DNA of 64,000 bases from Hydractinia symbiolongicarpus (taxonomy: Eukaryota > Cnidaria > Hydrozoa > Anthoathecata > Hydractiniidae). Under the pieces are notes generated by a model, which saw nothing but the letters and a program-made list of their open reading frames with translations, was not told the origin of the DNA and searched no databases. The first letter of the stretch is position 1, and each line of letters starts with the position of its first letter. A program made the position numbers and the translations under genes. Below, in pieces: positions 27,001 through 38,986 of this stretch. The stretch is taken from NCBI RefSeq assembly GCF_029227915.1, contig NC_079878.1, positions 32,329,501 through 32,393,500 on the forward strand, written 5' to 3'.

Positions 27001-27858
27001 TACCCAGGGAGTAAACTCATTTCCAGAACGATTTTTTAAATTATTTTTTCACCACTAAAACGCATAAGACTTGTAGTTTTTAAAAATGTTTTCATTTTTG
27101 ATGAAACGCTGAATAAAGGAAGTTTAATCGCCGGCAAACGAAAACCCGCGATTTCCCGTATATCCCGGCATGACCCGTATAGTCAAAAGTATACAAAGAA
27201 AGTACCCAGGGAGTGAACTCATTTCCCGAACGATTTTTAAAATTTTTTTTTTACCACTAAAACGCATGAGACTTGTAGTTTTCAAAAATGTTTTCATTTT
27301 TGATGAGACGCTGAATAAAAGAAGTTTAATTGCCGGCAAACGAAAACCTGCGATTTCCCGTAAATCCTGGACTCGGCCCGTATAGTCAAAAGTATAGAAA
27401 GAAAGTACCCAGGGAGTAAACTTATTTCCAGAACGATTTTTTAAATTATTTTTTCACCACTAAAACGCATAAGACTTGTAGTTTTTAAAAATGTTTTCAT
27501 TTTTGATGAGACGCTAAATAAAAGAAGTTTAATCGCCGGCAAACGAAAACCCGCGAATTCCCGTAAATCCCGGGCTTCGCCCGTATAGTCAAAAGTATAC
27601 GAAGAAAGTACCCAGGGAGTAAACTCATTTCCCGAACGATTTTTTAAATTACTTTTTCACCACTAAAACGCATGAGACTTGTAGTTTTCAAAAATGTTTT
27701 TATTTTGATGAGACGCTGAATAAAAGCAGTTTAATCGCCGGCAAACGAAAAACTGCGATTTCCCTAAATCCCGGACTCAGCCCGTATAGTCAAAAGTATA
27801 CAAAGAAAGTACCCAGGGAGTAAACTCATTTCCAGAACGATTTTTTAAATTATTTTTT
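24011..27858 (+). repeat. 16-mer section D to F with O-F'-F triplet duplication, then H-K-X-L-G
   Basis: D (24011), E (24215), K (24417), X (24620), L (24823), G (25025), M (25227), N (25430, anchor CACCACTGAAACG), O (25632), F' (25834), F (26037), then a second O-F'-F (26240, 26442, 26645), H (26848), K (27050), X, L, G. H joins directly to K with loss of I, A, J, C, D and E. H here has the one-base-shorter ACTCGCCCG, a mark shared with H at about 27940, 32400 and 33640. Confidence 0.86.
25632..26847 (+). repeat. O-F'-F trimer, 608 bp period, two copies
   Basis: 25632-26239 and 26240-26847 contain the same three monomers: O (TTGTACTTTC, CCCGTACG), F' (CAGCACT anchor, CAGGTAGTAAACTCC) and F. 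Anchors are 608 bp apart. Between the copies I noticed only isolated differences, such as TATACGAAG in the second O. Confidence 0.92.
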
Positions 27859-30800
27859 TACCACTAAAACGCATAAGACTTGTAGTTTTCAAGAATGTTT
27901 TCATTTTTGATGAGACGCTGAATAAAAGCAGTTTAATCGCCGGCAAACGAAAACCTGCGATTTCCCGTAAATCCCGGACTCGCCCGTATAGTCAAAAGTA
28001 TACAAAGAAAGTACCCAGGGAGTAAACTCATTTCCAGAACGAGTTTTTAAATTATTTTTTCACCACTAAAACGCATAAGACTTGTAGTTTTTAAAAATGT
28101 TTTCATTTTTGATGAGACGCTGAATAAAAGAAGTTTAATCGCCGGCAAACGAAAACCCGCGATTTCCCGTAAATCCCGGGCTTGGCCCGTATAGTCAAAA
28201 GTATACAAAGAAAGTACCCAGGGAGTAAACTCATTTCCCGAACGATTTTTTAAATTACTTTTTCACCACTAAAACGCATGAGACTTGTAGTTTTCAAAAA
28301 TGTTTTCACTTTTGATGAGACGCTAAATAAAAGCAGTTTAATCGCCGGCAAACGAAAACCTGCGATTTCCCTAAATCCCGGACTCGGCCCGTATAGTCAA
28401 AAGTATACAAAGAAAGTACCCAGGGAGTAAACTCATTTCCAGAACGATTTTTTAAATTATTTTTTCACCACTAAAACGCATAAGACTTGTAGTTTTTGAA
28501 AATATTTTCATTTTTGATCAGACGCTGAATAAAAGAAGTTTAATCGCCGGCAAACGAAAACCCGCGATTTCCCGTATATCCCGGCATGGCCCGTATAGTC
28601 AAAAGTATACAAAGAAAGTACCCAGGGAGTAAACTCATTTCCCGAACGATTTTTTAAATTATTTTTCACCACTAAAACGCATGAGACTTGTAGTTTTCAA
28701 AAATGTTTTCATTTTTGATGGGACGCTGAATAAAAGAAGTTTAATCGCCGGCAAACGAAAATCCGCAATTTCCCGTAAATCCCGGACTCGGCCCGTATAG
28801 TCAAAAGCATACAAAGAAAGTACCCAGGGAGTAAACTCATTTCCCGAACGATTTTTTAAATTATTTTTTCACCACTAAAACGCATGAGACTTGTAGTTTT
28901 CAAGAATGTTTTCATTTTTGATGAGACGCTGAATAAAAGCAGTTTAATCGCCGGCAAACGAAAACCTGCGATTTCCCGTAAATCCCGGACTCGGCCCGTA
29001 TAGTCAAAAGTATACAAAGAAAGTACCCAGGGAGTAAACTCATTTCCAGAACGAGTTTTTAAATTATTTTTTCACCACTAAAACGCATAAGACTTGTAGT
29101 TTTTAAAAATGTTTTCATTTTTGATGAGACGCTGAATAAAAGAAGTTTAATCGCCGGCAAACGAAAACCCGCGATTTCCCGTAAATCCCGGGCTTGGCCC
29201 GTATAGTCAAAAGTATACAAAGAAAGTACCCAGGGAGTAAACTCATTTCCCGAACGATTTTTTAAATTACTTTTTCACCACTAAAACGCATGAGACTTGT
29301 AGTTTTCAAAAATGTTTTCACTTTTGATGAGACGCTAAATAAAAGCAGTTTAATCGCCGGCAAACGAAAACCTGCGATTTCCCTAAATCCCGGACTCGGC
29401 CCGTATAGTCAAAAGTATACAAAGAAAGTACCCAGGGAGTAAACTCATTTCCAGAACGATTTTTTAAATTATTTTTTCACCACTAAAACGCATAAGACTT
29501 GTAGTTTTTGAAAATATTTTCATTTTTGATCAGACGCTGAATAAAAGAAGTTTAATCGCCGGCAAACGAAAACCCGCGATTTCCCGTATATCCCGGCATG
29601 GTCCGTATAGTCAAAAGTATACAAAGAAAGTACCCAGGGAGTAAACTCATTTCCCGAACGATTTTTTAAATTATTTTTCACCACTAAAACGCATGAGACT
29701 TGTAGTTTTCAAAAATGTTTTCATTTTTGATGGGACGCTGAATAAAAGAAGTTTAATCGCCGGCAAACGGAATTCCGCAATTTCCCGTAAATCCCGGACT
29801 CGGCCCGTATAGTCAAAAGCATACAAAGAAAGTACCCAGGGAGTAAACTCATTTCCCGAACGATTTTTTAAATTATTTTTTCACCACTAAAACGCATGAG
29901 ACTTGTAGTTTTTAAAAATGTTTTCATTTTTGATGAGACGCTGAATAAAAGAAGTTTAATCGCCGGCAAACGAAAACCCGCGATTTCCCGTAAATCCCGG
30001 GCTTGGCCCGTATAGTCAAAAGTATACAAAGAAAGTACCCAGGGAGTAAACTCATTTCCCGAACGATTTTTTAAATTACTTTTTCACCACTAAAACGCAT
30101 GAGACTTGTAGTTTTCAAAAATGTTTTCACTTTTGATGAGACGCTAAATAAAAGCAGTTTAATCGCCGGCAAACGAAAACCTGCGATTTCCCTAAATCCC
30201 GGACTCGGCCCGTATAGTAAAAAGCATACAAAGAAAGTACCCAGGGAGTAAACTCATTTCCCGAACGATTTTTTAAATTATTTTTTCACCACTAAAACGG
30301 ATGAGACTTGTAGTTTTTAAAAATGTTTTCATTTTTGATGAGACGCTGAATAAAAGAAGTTTAATCGCCGGCAAACGAAAACCCGCGATTTCCCGTAAAT
30401 CCCGGGCTTGGCCCGTATAGTCAAAAGTATACAAAGAAAGTACCCAGGGAGTAAACTCATTTCCCGAACGATTTTTTAAATTACTTTTTCACCACTAAAA
30501 CGCATGAGACTTGTAGTTTTCAAAAATGTTTTCACTTTTGATGAGACGCTAAATAAAAGCAGTTTAATCGCCGGCAAACGAAAACCTGCGATTTCCCTAA
30601 ATCCCGGACTCGGCCCGTATAGTCAAAAGTATACAAAGAAAGTACCCAGGGAGTAAACTCATTTCCAGAACGATTTTTTAAATTATTTTTTCACCACTAA
30701 AACGCATAAGACTTGTAGTTTTTGAAAATATTTTCATTTTTGATCAGACGCTGAATAAAAGAAGTTTAATCGCCGGCAAACGAAAACCCGCGATTTCCCG

Positions 30801-32106
30801 TATATCCCGGCATGGCCGTATAGTCAAAAGTATACAAAGAAAGTACCCAGGGAGTAAACTCATTTCCCGAACGATTTTTTAAATTATTTTTCACCACTAA
30901 AACGCATGAGACTTGTAGTTTGCAAAAATGTTTTCATTTTTGATGGGACGCTGAATAAAAGAAGTTTAATCGCCGGCAAACGAAAATCCGCAATTTCCCG
31001 TAAATCCCGGACTCGGCCCGTATAGTCAAAAGCATACAAAGAAAGTACCCAGGGAGTAAACTCATTTCCCGAACGATTTTTTAAATTATTTTTTCACCAC
31101 TAAAACGCATGAGACTTGTAGTTTTCAAGAATGTTTTCATTTTTGATGAGACGCTGAATAAAAGCAGTTTAATCGCCGGCAAACGAAAACCTGCGATTTC
31201 CCGTAAATCCCGGACTCGGCCCGTATAGTCAAAAGTATACAAAGAAAGTACCCAGGGAGTAAACTCATTTCCAGAACGAGTTTTTAAATTATTTTTTCAC
31301 CACTAAAACGCATAAGACTTGTAGTTTTTAAAAATGTTTTCATTTTTGATGAGACGCTGAATAAAAGAAGTTTAATCGCCGGCAAACGAAAACCCGCGAT
31401 TTCCCGTAAATCCCGGGCTTGGCCCGTATAGTCAAAAGTATACAAAGAAAGTACCCAGGGAGTAAACTCATTTCCCGAACGATTTTTTAAATTACTTTTT
31501 CACCACTAAAACGCATGAGACTTGTAGTTTTCAAAAATGTTTTCACTTTTGATGAGACGCTAAATAAAAGCAGTTTAATCGCCGGCAAACGAAAACCTGC
31601 GATTTCCCTAAATCCCGGACTCGGCCCGTATAGTCAAAAGTATACAAAGAAAGTACCCAGGGAGTAAACTCATTTCCAGAACGATTTTTTAAATTATTTT
31701 TTCACCACTAAAACGCATAAGACTTGTAGTTTTTGAAAATATTTTCATTTTTGATCAGACGCTGAATAAAAGAAGTTTAATCGCCGGCAAACGAAAACCC
31801 GCGATTTCCCGTATATCCCGGCATGGTCCGTATAGTCAAAAGTATACAAAGAAAGTACCCAGGGAGTAAACTCATTTCCCGAACGATTTTTTAAATTATT
31901 TTTCACCACTAAAACGCATGAGACTTGTAGTTTTCAAAAATGTTTTCATTTTTGATGGGACGCTGAATAAAAGAAGTTTAATCGCCGGCAAACGAAAATC
32001 CGCAATTTCCCGTAAATCCCGGACTCGGCCCGTATAGTCAAAAGCATACAAAGAAAATACCCAGGGAGTAAACTCATTTCCCGAACGATTTTTTAAATTA
32101 TTTTTT
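27859..32106 (+). repeat. 5-monomer HOR (H-I-A-J-C), ~1012 bp, with an I-A dimer insertion
   Basis: H (27859, an M/H hybrid at its start), I (28061), A (28264), J (28466), C (28667); H (28870), I, A, J, C (29679); I (29882), A (30085), I (30287), A (30490), J, C (30893); H (31095), I, A, J, C (31904). The H to H distance is 1011 bp for the first pair. C joins the next H near 28898, skipping D to F. I-A is duplicated at 29882-30489 with a 405-bp period. At about 30215 the A monomer ends as C (AAAAAGCATACAAAG), a further hybrid. Confidence 0.88.
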
Positions 32107-35100
32107 CACCACTAAAACGCATGAGACTTGTAGTTTTTAAAAATGTTTTCATTTTTGATGAGACGCTGAATAAAAGAAGTTTACTCGCCGGCAAACGAAA
32201 ACCTGCCATTTCCCGTAAATCCTGGACTCGGCCCGTATAGTCAAAAGTATACAAAGAAAGTACCCAGGGAGTAAACTCATTTCCCAAACGATTTTTTAAA
32301 TTATTATTTCACCACTAAAACGCATGAGACTTGTAGTTTTCAAGAATGTTTTCATTTTTGATGAGACGCTGAATAAAAGCAGTTTAATCGCCGGCAAACG
32401 AAAACCTGCGATTTCCCGTAAATCCCGGACTCGCCCGTATAGTCAAAAGTATACAAAGAAAGTACCCAGGGAGTAAACTCATTTCCAGAACGATTTTTTA
32501 AATTATTTTTTCACCACTAAAACGCATAAGACTTGTAGTTTTTAAAAATGTTTTCATTTTTGATGAAACGCTGAATAAAGGAAGTTTAATCGCCGGCAAA
32601 CGAAAACCCGCGATTTCCCGTATATCCCGGCATGACCCGTATAGTCAAAAGTATACAAAGAAAGTACCCAGGGAGTAAACTCATTTCCCGAACGATTTTT
32701 AAAATTTTTTTTTTACCACTAAAACGCATGAGACTTGTAGTTTTCAAAAATGTTTTCATTTTTGATGAGACGCTGAATAAAAGAAGTTTAATTGCCGGCA
32801 AACGAAAACCTGCGATTTCCCGTAAATCCTGGACTCGGCCCGTATAGTCAAAAGTATAGAAAGAAAGTACCCAGGGAGTAAACTTATTTCCAGAACGATT
32901 TTTTAAATTATTTTTTCACCACTAAAACGCATAAGACTTGTAGTTTTTAAAAATGTTTTCATTTTTGATGAGACGCTAAATAAAAGAAGTTTAATCGCCG
33001 GCAAACGAAAACCCGCGAATTCCCGTAAATCCCGGGCTTGGCCCGTATAGTCAAAAGTATACGAAGAAAGTACCCAGGGAGTAAACTCATTTCCCGAACG
33101 ATTTTTTAAATTACTTTTTCACCACTAAAACGCATGAGACTTGTAGTTTTCAAAAATGTTTTTATTTTGATGAGACGCTGAATAAAAGCAGTTTAATCGC
33201 GGGCAAACGAAAAACTGCGATTTCCCTAAATCCCGGACTCAGCCCGTATAGTCAAAAGTATACAAAGAAAGTACCCAGGGAGTAAACTCATTTCCAGAAC
33301 GATTTTTTAAATTATTTTTTTACCACTAAAACGCATAAGACTTGTAGTTTTTAAAAATGTTTTCATTTTTGATGAGACGCTGAATAAAAGAAGTTTAATC
33401 GCCGGCAAACGAAAACCTGCGATTTCCCGTAAATCCCGGGCTTGGCCCGTATAGTCGAATGTATACAAAGAAAGCACCCTGTGAGTAAACTCATTTCCAG
33501 AACGATTTTTTAAATTATTATTTCACCACTAAAACGCATGAGACTTGTAGTTTTCAAGAATGTTTTCATTTTTGATGAGACGCTGAATAAAAGCAGTTTA
33601 ATCGCCGGCAAACGAAAACCTGCGATTTCCCGTAAATCCCGGACTCGCCCGTATAGTCAAAAGTATACAAAGAAAGTACCCAGGGAGTAAACTCATTTCC
33701 CGAACGATTTTTTAAATTACTTTTGCACCACTAAAACGCATGAGACTTGTAGTTTTCAAAAATGTTTTCACTTTTGATGAGACGCTAAATAAAAGCAGTT
33801 TAATCGCCGGCAAACGAAAACCTGCGATTTCCCTAAATCCCGGACTCGGCCCGTATAGTCAAAAGTATACAAAGAAAGTACCCAGGGAGTAAACTCATTT
33901 CCAGAACGATTTTTTAAATTATTTTTTCACCACTAAAACGCATAAGACTTGTAGTTTTTGAAAATATTTTCATTTTTGATCAGACGCTGAATAAAAGAAG
34001 TTTAATCGCCGGCAAACGAAAACCCGCGATTTCCCGTATATCCCGGCATGGCCCGTATAGTCAAAAGTATACAAAGAAAGTACCCAGGGAGTAAACGCAT
34101 TTCCCGAACGATTTTTTAAATTATTTTTCACCACTAAAACGCATGAGACTTGTAGTTTTCAAAAATGTTTTCATTTTTGATGGGACGCTGAATAAAAGAA
34201 GTTTAATCGCCGGCAAACGAAAATCCGCAATTTCCCGTAAATCCCGGACTCGGCCCGTATAGTCAAAAGCATACAAAGAAAGTACCCAGGGAGTAAACTC
34301 ATTTCCCGAACGATTTTTTAAATTATTTTTTCACCACTAAAACGCATGAGACTTGTAGTTTTCAAGAATGTTTTCATTTTTGATGAGACGCTGAATAAAA
34401 GCAGTTTAATCGCCGGCAAACGAAAACCTGCGATTTCCCGTAAATCCCGGACTCGGCCCGTATAGTCAAAAGTATACAAAGAAAGTACCCAGGGAGTAAA
34501 CTCATTTCCAGAACGAGTTTTTAAATTATTTTTTCACCACTAAAACGCATAAGACTTGTAGTTTTTAAAAATGTTTTCATTTTTGATGAGACGCTGAATA
34601 AAAGAAGTTTAATCGCCGGCAAACGAAAACCCGCGATTTCCCGTAAATCCCGGGCTTGGCCCGTATAGTCAAAAGTATACAAAGAAAGTACCCAGGGAGT
34701 AAACTCATTTCCCGAACGATTTTTTAAATTACTTTTTCACCACTAAAACGCATGAGACTTGTAGTTTTCAAAAATGTTTTCACTTTTGATGAGACGCTAA
34801 ATAAAAGCAGTTTAATCGCCGGCAAACGAAAACCTGCGATTTCCCTAAATCCCGGACTCGGCCCGTATAGTCAAAAGTATACAAAGAAAGTACCCAGGGA
34901 GTAAACTCATTTCCAGAACGATTTTTTAAATTATTTTTTCACCACTAAAACGCATAAGACTTGTAGTTTTTGAAAATATTTTCATTTTTGATCAGACGCT
35001 GAATAAAAGAAGTTTAATCGCCGGCAAACGAAAACCCGCGATTTCCCGTATATCCCGGCATGGTCCGTATAGTCAAAAGTATACAAAGAAAGTACCCAGG

Positions 35101-35343
35101 GAGTAAACTCATTTCCCGAACGATTTTTTAAATTATTTTTCACCACTAAAACGCATGAGACTTGTAGTTTTCAAAAATGTTTTCATTTTTGATGGGACGC
35201 TGAATAAAAGAAGTTTAATCGCCGGCAAACGAAAATCCGCAATTTCCCGTAAATCCCGGACTCGGCCCGTATAGTCAAAAGCATACAAAGAAAGTACCCA
35301 GGGAGTAAACTCATTTCCCGAACGATTTTTTAAATTATTTTTT
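32107..35343 (+). repeat. Rearranged 16-mer: F-H-K-X-L-G-M-H-A-J-C-H-I-A-J-C
   Basis: F/C hybrid (32107), H (32310), K (32512), X (32714), L (32917), G (33120), M (33321), H (33524), A (33727), J (33929), C (34130), H (34332), I (34535), A (34738), J (34940), C (35141). The H-K-X-L-G run matches 26848-27858 at about +5462 bp, including the ACTCGCCCG variant in H and ACTCAGCCCG after G. The stretch therefore looks like a second copy of the 26.8-32 kb organisation with a different interior. Confidence 0.82.
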
Positions 35344-38300
35344 CACCACTAAAACGCATGAGACTTGTAGTTTTCAAAAATGTTTTCATTTTTGATGAGC
35401 CGCTTAATGAAAGAGGTTTCATCGCCGGCAAACGAAATCCCGCGTTTTCCCGTAAATTCGGGGCTTGGCCCGCATAGTCGAATGTATACAAAGAAAGTAC
35501 CCAGGGAGTAAACTCATTTCCCGAACGATTTTTTAAATTTTTTTTTTCACCACTAAAACGCATGAGACTTGTAGTTTTAAAAATGTTTTCATTTTTGATG
35601 AGACGCATAATGAAAGAGGTTTAATCGCCGGAAAACAAAAACCCGCGATTTCCCGTAAATCCCGGGCTTGGCCCGTATAGTCGAATGTATACAAAAAAAG
35701 CACCCTGTGAGTAAACTCATTTCCAGAACGATTTTTTAAATTATTTTTTCACCACTAAAACGCATAAGACTTGTAGTTTTTAAAAATGTTTTCATTTTTG
35801 ATGAGACGCTGAATAAAGGAAGTTTAATCGCCGGCAAACGAAAACCCGCGATTTCCCGTATATCCCGGCATGACCCGTATAGTCAAAAGTATACAAAGAA
35901 AGTACCCAGGGAGTAAACTCATTTCCCGAACGATTTTAAAAATTTTTTTTTTTACCACTAAAACGCATGAGACTTGTAGTTTTCAAAAATGTTTTCATTT
36001 TTGATGAGACGCTGAATAAAAGAAGTTTAATTGCCGGCAAACGAAAACCTGCGATTTCCCGTAAATCCTGGACTCGGCCCGTATAGTCAAAAGTATAGAA
36101 AGAAAGTACCCAGGGAGTAAACTCATTTCCAGAACGATTTTTTAAATTATTTTTTCACCACTAAAACGCATAAGACTTGTAGTTTTTAAAAATGTTTTCA
36201 TTTTTGATGAGACGCTGAATAAAAGAAGTTTAATCGCCGGCAAACGAAAACCCGCGAATTCCCGTAAATCCCGGGCTTGGCCCGTATAGTCAAAAGTATA
36301 CGAAGAAAATACCCAGGGAGTAAACTCATTTCCCGAACGATTTTTTAAATTACTTTTTCACCACTAAAACGCATGAGACTTGTAGTTTTCAAAAATGTTT
36401 TTATTTTGATGAGACGCTGAATAAAAGCAGTTTAATCGCCGGCAAACGAAAAACTGCGATTTCCCTAAATCCCGGACTCGGCCCGTATAGTCAAAAGTAT
36501 ACAAAGAAAGTACCCAGGGAGTAAACTCATTTCCAGAACGATTTTTTAAATTATTTTTTTACCACTAAAACGCATAACACTTGTAGTTTTTAAAAATGTT
36601 TTCATTTTTGATGAGACGCTGAATAAAAGAAGTTTAATCGCCGGCAAACGAAAACCGGCGATTTCCCGTAAATCCCGGGCTTGGCCCGTATAGTCGAATG
36701 TATACAAAGAAAGCACCCTGTGAGTAAACTCATTTCCAGAACGATTTTTTAAATTATTTTTTCACCACTGAAACGCATAAGACTTGTAGTTTTTAAAAAT
36801 GTTTTCATTTTTGATGAGACGCTGAATAAAAGAAGTTTAATCGCCGGCAAACGAAAACCCGCGATTTCCCGTAAATCCCGGCTTGGCCCGTATAGTCAAA
36901 AGTATACAAAGAAAGTACCCAGGGAGTAAACTCATTTCCCGAACGATTTTTTAAAATATTTTTTCACCACTAAAACGCATGAGACTTGTAGTTTTCAAAA
37001 ATGTTTTTATTTTGATGAGACGCTGAATAAAAGCAGTTTAATCGCCGGCAAACGAAAAACTGCGATTTCCCTAAATCCCGGACTCGGCCCGTATAGTCAA
37101 AAGTATACAAAGAAAGTACCCAGGGAGTAAACTCATTTCCAGAACGATTTTTTAAATTATTTTTTTACCACTAAAACGCATAACACTTGTAGTTTTTAAA
37201 AATGTTTTCATTTTTGATGAGACGCTGAATAAAAGAAGTTTAATCGCCGGCAAACGAAAATCGGCGATTTCCCGTAAATCCCGGGCTTGGCCCGTATAGT
37301 CGAATGTATACAAAGAAAGCACCCTGTGAGTAAACTCATTTCCAGAACGATTTTTTAAATTATTTTTTCACCACTGAAACGCATAAGACTTGTAGTTTTT
37401 AGAAATGTTTTCATTTTTGATGAGACGCTGAATAAAAGAAGTTTAATCGCCGGCAAACGAAAACCCGCGATTTCCCGTAAATCCCGGCTTGGCCCGTATA
37501 GTCAAAAGTATACAAAGAAAGTACCCAGGGAGTAAACTCATTTCCCGAACGATTTTTTAAAATATTTTTTCACCACTAAAACGCATGAGACTTGTACTTT
37601 CAAAAATGTTTTCATTTTTGATGAGACGCTGAATAAAAGAAGTTTAATCGCCGGTAAACGAAAACCTGCGATTTCCCGTAAATCCCGGGCTTGGCCCGTA
37701 TAGTCAAAAGTATACAAAGAAAGTACCCAGGGAGTAAACTCATTTCCCGTACGATTTTTTAAATTATTTTTCACCACTAAAACGCATGAGACTTGTAGTT
37801 TTCAAAAATGTTTTCATTTTTGATGGGACGCTGAATAAAAGAAGTTTAATCGCCGGCAAACGAAAATCCGCAATTTCCCGTAAATCCCGGACTCGGCCCG
37901 TATAGTCAAAAGCATACAAAGAAAGTACCCAGGGAGTAAACTCATTTCCCGAACGATTTTTTAAATTATTTTTTCACCACTAAAACGCATGAGACTTGTA
38001 GTTTTCAAGAATGTTTTCATTTTTGATGAGACGCTGAATAAAAGCAGTTTAATCGCCGGCAAACGAAAACCTGCGATTTCCCGTAAATCCCGGACTCGGC
38101 CCGTATAGTCAAAAGTATACAAAGAAAGTACCCAGGGAGTAAACTCATTTCCAGAACGAGTTTTTAAATTATTTTTTCACCACTAAAACGCATAAGACTT
38201 GTAGTTTTTAAAAATGTTTTCATTTTTGATGAGACGCTGAATAAAAGAAGTTTAATCGCCGGCAAACGAAAACCCGCGATTTCCCGTAAATCCCGGGCTT

Positions 38301-38986
38301 GGCCCGTATAGTCAAAAGTATACAAAGAAAGTACCCAGGGAGTAAACTCATTTCCCGAACGATTTTTTAAATTACTTTTTCACCACTAAAACGCATGAGA
38401 CTTGTAGTTTTCAAAAATGTTTTCACTTTTGATGAGACGCTAAATAAAAGCAGTTTAATCGCCGGCAAACGAAAACCTGCGATTTCCCTAAATCCCGGAC
38501 TCGGCCCGTATAGTCAAAAGTATACAAAGAAAGTACCCAGGGAGTAAACTCATTTCCAGAACGATTTTTTAAATTATTTTTTCACCACTAAAACGCATAA
38601 GACTTGTAGTTTTTGAAAATATTTTCATTTTTGATCAGACGCTGAATAAAAGAAGTTTAATCGCCGGCAAACGAAAACCCGCGATTTCCCGTATATCCCG
38701 GCATGGTCCGTATAGTCAAAAGTATACAAAGAAAGTACCCAGGGAGTAAACTCATTTCCCGAACGATTTTTTAAATTATTTTTCACCACTAAAACGCATG
38801 AGACTTGTAGTTTTCAAAAATGTTTTCATTTTTGATGGGACGCTGAATAAAAGAAGTTTAATCGCCGGCAAACGAAAATCCGCAATTTCCCGTAAATCCC
38901 GGACTCGGCCCGTATAGTCAAAAGCATACAAAGAAAGTACCCAGGGAGTAAACTCATTTCCCGAACGATTTTTTAAATTATTTTTT
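35344..38986 (+). repeat. 18-monomer HOR copy with G-M-N trimer duplication, 3643 bp
   Basis: D (35344), E, K, X, L, G (36359), M, N (36763), G (36965), M, N (37369), O, C hybrid (about 37773), H, I, A, J, C, then D at 38987. The D to D distance is 3643 bp, 18 monomers. Compared with the next unit, G-M-N is duplicated at a period of 606 bp and O joins C, replacing F'-F. The D monomer shares GGCCCGCATAGTCG, and E shares ACGCATAATG, with the next unit only, marking the two as closest relatives. Confidence 0.9.
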
